Origin: Alisma plantago-aquatica
Lineage: Eukaryota; Streptophyta; Magnoliopsida; Alismatales; Alismataceae
Assembly (NCBI GenBank): GCA_963693085.1
Contig: OY856409.1
Location: 1,335,543,415-1,335,607,414, forward strand
Reading direction: 5' to 3'
DNA: 64,000 nucleotides
Part shown: piece after piece, positions 23,710-36,514 of the stretch
Position numbering within the stretch: position 1 is the stretch's first letter
Layout of the letters: every line of letters starts with the position of its first letter
Made by a program: the position numbers and the translations under genes
The notes under the pieces: model-generated
What the model was told of the DNA's origin: nothing
Database searches by the model: none
Seen by the model: the letters and a program-made list of their open reading frames with translations, nothing else

Positions 23710-26700
23710 TGTAGCAACCTCAATTTTCCCACTCTTCCAATTATGTATATATGGACTCTTAAGATGCTCAATTATATTCAATAACCTCCCTCACCATTAA
23801 TGAGATGACTTCCAATCACATTATACTCAATAAATGAATTATATTTGATTAACTATCACATTGAGCTTATTTGACTATAGCTGGGTGCATAATTAGACTT
23901 TAGAACATGAATTTTAATTATTGAATACCATCAACATAATCATCTTAGATCCAAACTTTTTTATTATAATTAGAGAGAATTTGTGAAATAGGGGAACAAA
24001 TTTATACAAATTGGAGTTATGATGAATTTTGCAACAGTTACGAAGAAACACATTTTGAATTTTCCTTGTTTTTGACTTATACACGTCAACAACTGTGGTT
24101 CTCCTTCTCTAATAATGAGAGGCCATGGATACTAAGCCATGGACCTCAACTCTATACTGACCTAACTTTGAGGGACTTATGTTCTACCTTATGCCAAGCA
24201 AGGTACAACAACTTCTACCCTAGCCAATCCAGGCCCCCACCCTCAATTGATACCACCATTCATTTTTTTTCCTCTTCCCCTTCATTTCCCATATCCTTTT
24301 TTTGCTTTTCATACACCCTAGATACTGTCTACCTTCCCATCTTTGTCTTCTTCCTACCATATTCATGGCATCCGATGATGAAGTGGTGGTCGAGGCTACT
24401 GCTACAACCCACCTCAACTAGCGCAAAGCCCTCAGGAGATCTCTCAAGGCCAAGGCATGTAGGGGTGGAACTCTTCTATGCCCCCTCATAGCTCTAAGAT
24501 TGGGGGACAATCTTCTGCAGAGACCACATGCCACCATCCGTGCATGCATGTGTGGGTTTTTGTGTGGATTTCCGATGTTGGAGACAACATTAAACAACCA
24601 AACGATCTAGGGTGTTGGGGTCGTGGACGACCCATATCTATTTTTTGCACCTCTCCCCTCCTTCACTCAATGTGCTAACTGGAGTTAGGTCATGACGCGG
24701 GCCCAATGGTGTGACACCAAGTGAGAGGACGCCCGCTCCGCTTTTGACTCACACAGACAACTACTGGATGCTTAGCCAAGGGCCAAGATTGGCCTGAGAT
24801 GTGGTAAATCTTCATCCTTTTCAAGTTTTGTTTATGATCTTCAAAAAATCACAAAAAATACACCCATTATCCAAAATTGTGACATGTAATATGTCATTTT
24901 TGATTGGAAAAACTTAAACTTCTTATAAAGATGATTTCATAAGTTATATCTTCTCGTACTTCCTTTGATATCATAAAATGCTTGCTTTGTAAGTCTTTTT
25001 CAGATGTTTTATGCTACTTGATGGACGATCTTGATCTTTTATGTCCTAAAACTTTATGTTAGACTTATATCAATAGCTATAACAACTTAATGCATCAAAA
25101 TTCTAAAAGTTTCCATCTTTGTACCCTAAAATGATTGAATGTTACTTAAATAACCTAACATTGATCTTCATGCAAAAGGTCACTTCTCTAATGCTAAATC
25201 TTGTTCAGGTGTGCCTCAAATCTCTATGCATGCTCTAAATTAGTAACCCTTGTCATGTTTTGAACCAAGAATCAAACTTGATCTCCCTATGTTTCCAAAA
25301 TTTCATCGTATGACTTATATAACTTGAAATGTGAATTTATGTGTACTTTTGATAATAGATCTAAACCCTATACTAATATTGATCAAATGCTACTTAAATC
25401 TAGTATCTAAGTCAAAGACAATAACTTTTTATGCTTTGAATACATCTCTACTATTCATTCTTTGAACTGTTATGACTATTTGGCCTAATCTCGACATGAA
25501 ATAGGGTCTTTTATGCATATTGCCAATGTAAGATCTAATCTTTTTCAAATATTACTCTAAAGATGATGCATGCTACGTTATGACTTCAAATCAGTATTTT
25601 GATGATATATATTGCATCAAATCTTATTGAGTTTCACTTGTAATCTAATGATGACAATTCTCCACAGAAATGACTCTAAATGACTTAAAATGACAATCTT
25701 AATGCTTATGTTGACTATATTTCTCAAATATTATTTTGCTCCATCTAAGATCACAAAACCCTAATATTATGATCCTTAATCTTAACTACGACGTGTCACC
25801 CTAATATCTAATGAATCCATGATGTATTATTTACTTGATAATAGCCATGTATGACCGAGTTCAAGCATGGAAACCAATATTGAAGGAAAGAATACATATA
25901 CTTAGGTGACACATACAACCACAACGATAATTATTAGTGAGACATAATCTTTCTGATATTAATAAAATTACACTTATTTATAATCTCAGGATCAGTTTGT
26001 TGACTTAATTGCATAGGTCTAGTCAAGCTTTATATATGGTCATCCAAATTAAATGGTTAATCTTGTACTCCAATCATAATGCATTTTATCCTCCCATTGT
26101 CTAAATTAGAGGTATTGAACTTTTTTTGTATATATGTATGCTTAAAATGATTGAATTTATATACTTGTTTGAGTTAATTTTTCTCTATGATCACTACTAC
26201 CATTTTGCTTGTTATACATTGAACAAACTTCAAAATATAATCATAGGTGTCTATTATAGAAACTTTGTGCACTTGCCTATATTGGGCAAGGACACAAGGA
26301 TGGGTGCCCCATTTGAGTTATCAAGTAAGGATAGAACATGTCAATAAAAAGGTTAACTCTTGGATTTGGTCATGTAGTACCTCATGTAGAAACAAGTGTC
26401 ATCATTAACATTAGCTTTAATGACCCTCACATAATCCTTCCTCTAGAAAGTCGATCAATGGACATGATATTGTTGGTATAATAGAAATGAACTTAAAACA
26501 TGCTTGCATGTTAATAGGAAAGTCTTTAATGTCATTTCTTTCTTTCTTGTTATTAAACTAAGTTTTTTCCAAGCAATATATATTCCCTTTAACCTGCAAT
26601 CTTATGTCTTTTATAGCTTATTCAACATAGTTGTGTTGATGAGTATTTGTTTTGTGATTTAGACATCAGGTACTCAATGATAATATTACAATGATTGTTT

Positions 26701-26996
26701 CTTGCGATCTATTATATTACTCTGCTGCTCTTACTCTATTAGAATGTAATGACATGCAATTGGAATTCATATGGTTTGATATGTGATATTAATATCTTAA
26801 TGATAGGTACTAGTCTAGATTTTTCTGATATAAAATGTTGTTTTATACATGGGTTCTTCTGTGTTGTTGATTGTTGTTCTGTTCATGCATATGTTATGTG
26901 ATATATTCCAGTCTAGGGATGGACGCTTGGTTCCTCTTACATTTGGCTATATAGCCATTAGGAGTGAGGATTTAGACAATAAATGGTTCTGTGACA
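23710..26996 (+). repeat. 3' LTR of the long-LTR element
   Basis: Begins TGTAGCAACCTCAATTTTCC and ends GGTTCTGTGACA (TG...CA). Length 3287 bp. It holds a GC-richer block near 24250-24780 that the left LTR lacks; an open stretch there (24066-24491) shows no recognisable protein and is treated as LTR sequence. Confidence 0.7.
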
Positions 26997-28400
26997 ACAA
27001 GGGCTCTACCCAACACCCCAAATTTCTCAGCCTAAGGGTTGGACAAATTTCATTTTTGAGTTTCCCAAAGACCAATTTATTTCTTCTCTGGGTCTTGTAA
27101 ACAAACCACACACAATATCAAAATTCGTTGTTGGTTCTTTTATTGAGCTTCCTCACAAATTTAACCTCTTTTAAGTGCCATCATTCAGTTCTGTCCTCTC
27201 ATTTATGATGTAGTTCTCTCTCAGGCACATGACCAAACTCTCTCATCTGCAAGGATTCATCCCTATCAAACACAAAGTCAAGATTTCTTATGCATGAGGT
27301 CAATTTATCTAACCCTATGAAGCATCTAAAGAACACAACTTCTCCAACCATATCAATAAAATCCTTGTTTAGCTTCCCTCTCCACCATATGTCCCCTACT
27401 ATTATTGAAGTCTTATCATAGGGGAGTTTCTCTTTGTCTTTGTACACCCCAAACACTTTTGTGGTCTCTTTTTGGTTGGTATGTGGGGGAGAGATAGAGG
27501 AGATGAGGAGATGAGGATGAGGAGAATAGATGAGGTTCAAATCTCAAAAGAGGAAAGAGGAAGAAGAGGTGTGTCTGCATATGGATTTTTGTGTACTGAA
27601 CATGTTTGTCCATATCTCACTATCTAGTTCAAAACCAATGTCTATCCTCATCATTCCTATTTGGAGTTTCTAGGCATTGATCTATCACACATAATTCATC
27701 TTTTTGCATCATCTCAGCTGAAGAAGATGATTACTCGGATCAATTGGATGTCGTCGATGCTCCACATCAGTCGAATATGTTTCTTTATCGTCGATGTTTT
27801 GGTACTTCTACTTTGGAAACACTTCAGTCTTTTAATATTGGAGAATCTTGGACTATATGTACATTTAATTGTGTGTCGGTACAACATACATGTATTGTTT
27901 AGAAGATCGTCCAACCATCTATGTCAATAATGTTTCCTCCTTGTTATTCTGTGCCCTGTAAAGCATGTTAACCATCATCCATGCCCTATCAAGCAAGTTT
28001 CTCATCTACTACAACCTATTCTTCCCTGGCTCAGATCCTATCAAGGCTACCACATGGTAGTCTTCCTCTAGAAACTACTCCAATGACAATAGAAAGTGAG
28101 TTGGTGACTTAGATGATCTTCACATGTTCCTTCAAAATACTCCAATATACAAGCTCCAACATAGTTAAAGCTCTATATGTCTCAAAGATTTGGTGTTTGT
28201 ATATCTCTCTTAAATATCTAGTGTTTATCAACCTCATGTGAAGCTTGAAAGTCAAATATGCAAAAGTCCGTGGGAGAGAACTCATCGTGTTAAGTCAGGG
28301 GCTATCATGTTTTAGTCATAACTTTGTTTTTGATATCTTGTTTCTGTATGTCATCCACACTGGTCATGTGATTCTCCCATGTTCCCGTTTGTGGAGGGAG
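26997..28400 (+). other. Right interior of the outer LTR element, no readable gene
   Basis: Includes an open - strand stretch at 27199-27540 (contains KLNKDFIDMVGEVVFFRCF) and a + strand one at 27661-27930. Neither resembles gag-pol or a known family. Sequence ends in the purine tract GTGGAGGGAG before the LTR. Confidence 0.35.
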
Positions 28401-28585
28401 TGTTATAGGTACAAGTCATATCATACATGGGTTGCAATCTGTAGGCCCATATAAAATATAGTCAGGTTTGGAGGTATCTAGAGTCATTTCAACCTTATCC
28501 TATATAAAAGAGAGGGGTTGTCTTGTATTCATCATATTGTCAACACACAGTCAATATATTATTCATATCATTCCCCTTCTATGCA
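28401..28585 (+). repeat. 3' LTR of the outer element
   Basis: Starts TGTTATAGGTACAAGTCATA and ends CATTCCCCTTCTATGCA; homologous to 16106-16287 along its length, with scattered substitutions. Confidence 0.65.
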
Positions 28586-31500
28586 AGACTTGAATGAATT
28601 ATATGTAAGTTATTTCATGCCAATTGTATATGCTAATGTACCATAATGGACTAATTGAAATGTTTAAGTGGTTTACTAATTATCAAAACTAGATATTTGT
28701 TGATCAATTATACCTTGCATACAATAACATACAAAAAGTAGAAGTATTAAGAATGAGCCATTTATTTCTCAAAATGCTATATATATCCTTTAATAAATGT
28801 TAATTCTCTTGGGTGATATACTTCTTGGACAGAAAACTATAAGTGTCATATAGTATGAATTGTTATTTGTAGTACCTCAAAAGTGAGAATCCAATAAAAT
28901 AGAGTAATATGAGAACGACATGCAATTAAAGTAGAGTGAATCCTACATAATATGTGAATGAGAGTTATTACACATTTTATGCGTCCTTGTAGTTCTAGGG
29001 AAAACACGAAAGGGATATCTTGAGAGTTTTTGTGTTTTGTATATATTGTATGAAACTAATGCTGGTATGGACTTGCGTTAAATTTATCATCATATATTTT
29101 AATTTCCTATGCCATGATTTTATGATGATATAACATGACTTCATATTTATACAATGAATAGATGATTAAACTGAAATGTACTTATATGGGCATTTTTATA
29201 TCACAATAAATTTTTGTGGATAGAAAATTTCATTTTGCATTAGATAGTGAGTTTTTAGTAATAACTTTTAGAGTTGTGATTCTTTAGAAGGATCAGACTC
29301 TTGGGAAATGCTTAAGCATGATCCAAGAACCGACCCTTCCAAACCCATTTCCCAAGTACTTGGGAAGGTTACTCATACAACTCATTAAGTACAAAAATAG
29401 TCCACACAACTTTATAAGGACAAAAAATCCTTAAGTACAACAATATGTGATATAGTTACTTAACATGGATTTCTTAAGCATAGTGCAGTTCAAAAGATAG
29501 GGTACGTTCTGATTCTCATGTGATATACTAGCTTACAATGTATCTAATGCAGGTGTGGATATGGTCAGAGTTCCCTCTCATACCCCAAATTAGGATGCTG
29601 CAAGAAAATTCATTCATTCCTCCACTATGGACCTAAGGAGGAGCTGACAATGTTTAAGGATCCCCACTCACTAGAAATTTTAGTTACATTATTCAGTATA
29701 AATCATGACAATTATATTTAAAAGTATTCAATATACATCAAAATGATGATTCTTTCTTGAGGTGATCGACTCGACCCATGATATCCACAATGTTGCATTT
29801 TTCTCTCACAAAATCCCAATTTCATTTTTCTTCTCCCTTAGGGACCATCATTTAAACCCCATAAAAGACTCTTGGCCTCTCACATCGGTATATTCAACAA
29901 GGCAAAAACATACACCAATAAAATATACAACAAAGCACTATAACATACATTTCACATTTCAACCCAAATATAAAATCTAATATTCTAATTTCTTATCATT
30001 AACAAGAAAACATGAGTTATAGTTCAAGTATATTACGCGTGCTCTTGTGATGTTAACACCTATATAAGGAAAATACACCTTCTATTGTGAATAAAATGGT
30101 ACCGTGTTCAAGGAGTAATAAAATTAATTTCATCTTGTATCAACAATGTACATGCACCTCTAAATAATCATCATTCACTAGAATCTCATTTGAGCATATG
30201 GAGAATGTGAGAGAAACCTTATGATCAAATGCAAATGATCAATCATCAGGATAAATACTTAGACTAACAAAACTTAATATAACATAAAACAAAACTCAAG
30301 GGAAAATTGGACATAGATGACAAGCAAAATTTCTTTTTTACTTTCAAGACACGAAATCTAAGATCTCATGCCAAAATTACAATTATCATTTGTATTAGAA
30401 TTACTATTAAAATTTTAAGAAATGTTTTTATCCAATGAGTTGAACTCGGACATTTGTTATAGTCCTAATGGCCAGACCCACCTACATATGCATTGTATAC
30501 AATATGTAATAGTGAAATCCAGATAGTTACACATTCATTAATGGGTAAGTGAATATATTTTAGTTGTGTAACTAGAACTCATAAATTTGATGAAATGAGG
30601 ACAATAATATTATTCACATCCTGATCAAACACATAAAGTCACACATAAATAATTACTACGTTATAATTCACATTGTCATCAAGTACACCACTTTCTATAC
30701 ATGTAGGAAAAATATACAATACATGACTTTAAAAACCCACCCAATTTCTTATTGAATTTGAGAGTACATAGGTAATCTAACTATTCTATTTAAAACTTTA
30801 TTACTCCTATTAGCTCAAGATTTTTCTTGATGTTGTTAGAACTAAGAACATGAACTAAACAACATGAGACCATGTAGAGTCCAAGTGATTAGAAAACTCT
30901 CTCTCAAGATGGATAACATGTTCCAATAATATATTAAGAGTATTATAAAAAATTAGAATATCTATCAAGATCCCTATTCAAATAGACTAATAACATATCA
31001 TATTATGAATATATGAACATATCTTTTTTTGGGAAGGACATCGATTTAATTCTAAAGATGAATTCAAATTCGTACAATATATGGCCTTTGATAAATTAGG
31101 TAATGGAATATTACTTACAAGTAACCATCATGGAAACATGACAAAAAACATAATTCATATAATACTCATTTGTATTACTTATTTATTTTCCTTGGTTAAC
31201 TTGGTTTTAACCTAACCACACTAAAACTAATGAATCTATCTGCTTGCCCCCTTCATATATAACATGGGTTGTGGTCCCCACCAAGATAAGCTATGCCTTT
31301 ATCAATGCAATTATATAAATGTAGGACATACTATTCCTAAGACCTACATTTTACCTCATAGTCTAATTGTTACCGTGCCCAAAAAGGAGAAAAGGAGATA
31401 TCTGAGGAATAAAACTCTATCATTTTTGGTAGTGAAACGTTGCATAAAAAGTGTTCATAGTTGCCACTGCATTTTGTGTGAAGAAGAGGAAAAAGGATAG

Positions 31501-32454
31501 ATTATTGAAGGCAAGGTGTCAATCTGATCAATTATCCATGCTGGATAAAAAAGTAAGAAATTAAAGAGAAAAACAATAGGTCAGATCCTACAAACTAGTT
31601 ACAAGTGGGGTAGGATTATCAACCCACATCTCGTCTGATAAACTAGTATCAAGACACTATCTTATTTTGAAAAATTGAGAAATTCAGGATAGTTAAACTA
31701 AAGAAAGCATAATAGAAAAATGAATTTTCTTGGTGGATAGGATTTTAGGGTTAGAGATAACCATGTCATTCCCATCATCACCCAAAAATCCCTAGTTTTT
31801 AGGTGTGTTGTGGTCTTAATGACCTTAGGGCCTCCCACGAGAGAGATCCTTCATTGGTAATTAGGAATGATGTGTATGATTTTAGAGGATGACTAGAAAA
31901 TGAATGCTTAGAGAAACTAGATTTGGACTTCTACATGTAGTAAAGAATGACAATTATTATAGCAACATGGCAATCATGGTAGATGATTGATCTGATACAT
32001 CAAAATGCTAGGTCAGACACATCAGTTTTAGATCAGATATAGAAATATAGATGCAATGGTTATCTGCAACAATTAGAGCTATTTTCCATTCTATAGGTCT
32101 AACAAATCATGAGGCATTAGAGGAAGGATCCTCTGATCACAATAAATATGAAAAATATAGAGGGAGGTAGTTGTTTCTCTTTTTCAAGAGAGATTAATGG
32201 GGGATGAAAAATGTTGGGTGTAGAGGACTATTTATATGTGTATTTTAGGGTTCGGGATTCTGGGCATAATCTTATAGAAGGGGCATGTGATCATCACGAC
32301 GCACCACATGCTGGGAATCATGTTAAAATACCTCTATATTACTAAGAATCTTAACAATAGTACTTGGTTTTACTTTCCTTACTCTTACAACTCATATAAG
32401 ATTTTAAGTCTAATAAAAACGTGAGAGTATTTTCTGGCGGCTATCTATATTATT
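28586..32454. other. Gene-free AT-rich region, possibly interior of a reverse LTR element
   Basis: No gag-pol motif and no real gene on either strand. The right edge abuts a reverse-oriented primer-binding site, so at least its right part should be interior of that element. GC-richer patches near 31740-31860 and 32220-32330 resemble LTR or leader sequence. Confidence 0.4.
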
Positions 32455-35400
32455 GCTCTGGTACCACTCTTGTAGCATCCCTCAAGTACAATCCATAAAT
32501 TATATTGAATCATGGACCATCATTATCACACTCAATAAATGTGACAATTAGCATATAGAATTCATTGCAATGATAAAAACAACAGTATACATGATATAGT
32601 TACATTATTTCAGATACACATTCTTTGCACAAAACTTACATGAAGGGAACATGACACATGATATGACTGGTAAACTAGTTAAACCTCCTTGGATTATATG
32701 GATGGAACCTTACTAGGTCTTGAACTAGTATGTGCATCAACCTCCTAAGTCTATTCCATGACGGAAACCACCTATGCGCATCCACACATAGCCATGCATT
32801 TGACTAACTATTGTAAGTGGTGAGTTTCGTAATAATATGAACACAATTTAACATAAATCTTGAAACTGATATGAGCATGCATAAACATTATCAATGACAT
32901 TAGGATGTGTTCTTAAATTGATTGAACATTCTTATAAGGACACCTACTCCATGGACCTTATCTAGTATGATATTAGTGATCATGGGCTTGAACCCAAAAA
33001 CATTTACATTGCTGAGAACACTCAAGGTGTGAAGGTTTGGGCTTGAACCCAAAAACATTAACATCATTGGACACACTCAAGATGTGGGGCTTAGGCTTGA
33101 ACCCATAAACTGAAGGGAGCTCATGAGGCACCAACAGTCCATAACATGGTCATGCGATATGGCATACTTATTAATTCTTATTCTTATTCTGATACGATCT
33201 TATCTTATCCTATCTTATCGTAATTAGCTTTTCATGCATAATTGCTAAACTGATCTTACACATGAATATGTATAATTCTTAACTGATATGATCTTAACAT
33301 CTAAACATGTATGAGTTAACTCTTAACAAGACATGCATCTAATGGATACATCTTAAATAATTGAAGTGTTCACATGATAGCATGTACAATGTAAACTTTA
33401 AACATGATAATGTGAGAACAACTGCTGATGAAATGTATTGAAACCCAAGGTATGGACCACTTACCTAATTTTAGTAAGAATTTTTTTTCCTAGAATCTCC
33501 TGAAATTAACCCTTTAATTTCATGTCATTATCATCCAAAACCCTAATGAACATATTATAAACCCTTATTAGGTAATTTCTTAAACTTCAAGAACCCATGA
33601 ATAAAATAGGATTGACGTCTTAAACCATAGGCTAGATCTCTAAAAAATGATAAAAAACCATTATACGAACAAAAAGATATGAATTTCCATGTCTCAACCA
33701 ATCAAAATTTAGATAAATCACATTATCCCACACTAGAATCATATAAAACAAAACCAAATTATTGACAAGTCCCTTTACTTAATTCCTGATCATGTACATG
33801 ATAAAGGGTCATCTCATAAATTTGTCTTCCTCAAAACATTATTCATCAAACCAAAAAATACTACACGAATTAAGTTTTCCAAACATAGTTGTGACACATG
33901 AAATCAATCATATTTGTATCGAGACCTCTTTTTGGTGTCCAATTTCTTCTTTCAGGCATGACCTATCAAGGTTCTCCTGGAGCATGAAGCTCTATTCCAT
34001 CTATGGACTAGAGATGAATCTCACAAACCCAACGTGCCTAGAGGATCTCCATGTCACTCCAACCCTCCTGATCTTCTACAGTGCCCATGAATGCATTAGT
34101 GCTCTAGGTTTAGGTTACCACCATGCTTGAAAGGACTAGGGAGAGAAAACAAATTGCTCAAAGAACCAACCACAAAGTATGCATCTAACCACCTTCATGA
34201 GGACCAAACGAATGTGCTGGAACAAAGCTTGATGAGAAACACATAAAAAGATACCTTTTCATACTCAGATAGGGACTAAAACAAAACATCTATCTTGACA
34301 TTGAGTTGTGATAATATGGAGATGGACCGTGAGGATGGAAATAGGGGAAAGCTCCATGATGACATTTTGATCTTCAAGGAAGAAAAACTTCTAATAAATA
34401 GAAACTGGAAAGGCTAGTAGGTCAACACCGTCGACAAAAAGGAGGAGAGCTCGAAGAGAACATAACCAGGTTCAAAAGGCGATCAAACAATACTTCAAAA
34501 AAAATAGAAGATCACATGAAGATTATTAAGATTTAATTCAATCAAGATGGTCGAAGCTGTTGGGACGAGCTCACCGTCACCACTGAAGGAGGTTTGTGTC
34601 AGGACACCTCATGGTCACTTGGCCAAAATTGGTGTCTTAGGTTGTATATCTGAGGTCAAGATAAGCTTCTTGTGCCTCTCTATATCTCCAAACTAGCCTA
34701 GGACCCAACCTACGGGCTTGCGCCAGTAAGGGCAAAGAGCAGGTTTCGACATTCATCAAAGAGCAAACTAGGGTTCATAACTTGGGTCTATATAGAGCAG
34801 ATTCATCTTTGATACCAATGTGACTCTCAATTTCTGATGAGGTTGGCTAGATTTTGAGAAAGTAAAAAGGGTTAAAATCCATACTATTGAGACTTATATT
34901 CCCTCTAGAGTATCTCTTCCACGTGGAAGGAGATGAGGGCTTGTCCCTTAGATCTCCATCCATCAGCTGAGGCGGGTCCGCATACATAGTATACAAGGAT
35001 AGGTTTTAACAAGTGGCTTCTGGAGTAGTGAAGCGTGACTAGCTCCTTGGATTGATCCACACAAGTTCAAATTTGGACGGATACAATTTTGATCTTTAGG
35101 GTTTTCCATCCAAAATGGATTGGTGGCTCAATTTGTAGCTCACGCCTCTATGAAGGCATTTATTTAGTAGTCCTTGATGTAACATGAAGAGTTCTAGTAA
35201 CTGTTTGTACTTTTTGATAATTTCCCTCACCATCAAAATAACAAGACAAAGGGTTAAGTATTATCGAGATTGACTTAGGAGAAAATAATTATTTTGACTG
35301 TTTTAATCACATAGTTCAGTCAAACTATGATTAAATAATTCATTTTCTTCTTGAGATCAATTATGATAACTGTGGTTATCCAATATCAACTAGAACTTAA

Positions 35401-36099
35401 CCATAAGCTTGTTATTATTTCTAGAAAGTTGTTATTTCTTTAGATTCTTAATTTGAACATTTAAAACCTTTAAACAAACTAAGTTCTTTAATCTTCGATG
35501 AACGATAATAAATCATGTTAATATAATCTCTTTGTCAAATTTAGCAATTTAGAAAATATTTCTATTATACATGACACTTCATAGTTTGAAGTAAATACAA
35601 CCTCTACATCATGAGATATAACTAAAACTATCCTTAAATATTCGTAAGGTATTGAATTACCTTCCATTGTATATAATGACAAAAATACCTAAATGTTCTA
35701 AAAATAGAGGCATTGCCTCATTATATCATGACAAGTCTCATATATATCATTATTTAGTACTTTAATAATATGCTTGCTTCTATATGGAAAATTGCATAAC
35801 ATACCTTTACATTTTATAAATTTTCATTTGAGTACATACTTTAACCATATTTTAAATTGACTCCCTTTTCTAAAATTTAAGATGTCATAGTTGGCTTCTT
35901 AACATATAATAGTTTAATAAAACTAAACACATTGCATTCATTTCCACATGCTACAAATCCCTCTACATGATCCAGTTTGATATCATCATAAAGACAATGT
36001 GTAAAAATATTTTCCTCGCACTCATCTAGTGGATCATATATGGAACTCAATACTATACACACTTGAATTTCGAATTTCGGACATAAGAGAAACACATGA
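32455..36099 (-). mobile_element. 5' LTR and primer-binding site of a reverse-strand LTR element (right limit unknown)
   Basis: On the - strand TGGTACCAGAGC (32466-32455) matches TGGTATCAGAGC, the initiator tRNA-Met primer site, at 11 of 12 positions. It directly follows ...GGGATGCTACA, an LTR end; on the + strand the LTR therefore starts at 32471 with TGTAGCATCCCTCAAG. The sequence to the right includes ~55-bp tandem units (32984-33111), an AACCCTAAT-type block (33530-33600) and TATATAGA near 34791, a possible TATA region. Where the LTR ends is not clear. No partner LTR was found to the left. Confidence 0.5.
32984..33111. repeat. 55-bp tandem repeat, 2.3 copies
   Basis: GGGCTTGAACCCAAAAACAT starts at 32984 and 33039 and a variant at 33093 (AGGCTTGAACCCATAAAC); between them ACACTCAAGGTGTG/ACACTCAAGATGTG is shared. 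Confidence 0.85.
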
Positions 36100-36128
36100 A
36101 TATATATATATATGTATATATATGTATA

Positions 36129-36173
<45 letters not shown>
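36100..36173. repeat. (TA)n microsatellite with TATG interruptions
   Basis: About 35 TA units interrupted by G at intervals. It flanks the MITE on its left; a shorter (TA)n flanks on its right. The open frame read through it is an artefact. Confidence 0.92.
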
Positions 36174-36176
<3 letters not shown>

Positions 36177-36514
36177 CATTTTTTTAATACCTGCGTGGGT
36201 AATCTAGATTTCGCTACCCGGCAGCCAAAAAAGTAACTGTTCTGACCAGAAAAGTAATTATGCTCTAAACAAAAGTAACTATGCTGATCAAAAAGTAACT
36301 ATACGACTAAAAAAGTAATCTCGTACAAAATATACAACAAATATATATGTAACTGTGTTTTGAAATCTATTGTTACAAACGTAACTATCTATGCATGAAT
36401 CTCAAAAGTTTGCAAGGTAAAGTAACCCTCTACATGTCAAAAGTAACGAACTTGAAAAAAAGTAACCGAAATGGGGGGCGGGTAGTTACCTGCACAGGCA
36501 TTAAAGATGGGCCC
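36174..36514. mobile_element. ~340-bp MITE with terminal inverted repeats, inserted in (TA)n
   Basis: Left end GGCCATTTTTTTAATACCTG continues CGTGGGTAA; the right end's reverse complement is GGGCCCATCTTTAATGCCTG then TGCAGGTAA. The interior repeats AAAAAGTAACTATG-like words at least six times. No coding sequence. Target duplication is masked by the TA repeat. Superfamily unassigned. Confidence 0.65.

Larger units (their letters stand above)
17394..26996 (+). mobile_element. Long-LTR retrotransposon without coding interior (LARD-like, Ty3/gypsy-type ends)
   Basis: Two long direct repeats, 17394-22576 (carrying a later insertion) and 23710-26996, enclose only 1133 bp. A primer-binding site like that for initiator tRNA-Met follows the left repeat, and TTTTAAGGTGGGGAGGA precedes the right repeat as a polypurine tract. 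The right LTR begins TGTAGCAACCTC, the TGTARCA start usual for plant gypsy LTRs. The interior (22577-23709) has no gag, protease, RT or integrase motif. It sits inside the outer element. LTR copies differ at many positions and by large indels, so the insertion is old. A clean 5-bp duplication was not found (CACAG left, ACAAG right). Confidence 0.72.
16106..28585 (+). mobile_element. Outer LTR retrotransposon with short LTRs, interrupted by a nested element
   Basis: Two direct copies of a ~180-bp sequence flank this span (16106-16287 and 28401-28585). The right copy is preceded by the purine-rich GTGGAGGGAG, the position and look of a polypurine tract, giving + orientation. Its own interior is 16288-17393 and 26997-28400; no gag or pol motif is readable, so it is either a nonautonomous or an eroded element. 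Short LTRs suggest a Copia-type origin, but this is only inference. No matching target duplication was found at the ends, and no clean primer-binding site follows the left LTR. Confidence 0.6.

Noticed and set aside
24066..24491. 141-codon ORF in the 3' LTR
   Set aside because: No family resemblance, and it begins in sequence shared with the other LTR where the frame is not kept.
17389..27001. 5-bp target duplication for the long-LTR element (CACAG / ACAAG)
   Set aside because: The two words do not match well enough; the left LTR terminus is also eroded (AT instead of TG), so no duplication is claimed.
27199..27540. 113-codon minus-strand ORF as a host gene
   Set aside because: Antisense to the surrounding retroelement, no recognised motif, not supported by splice structure; left as unexplained open sequence.
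31264..31500. 78-codon ORF starting MGCGPHQDKLCLYQ
   Set aside because: No similarity I can name and typical of chance ORFs in this AT-rich stretch.
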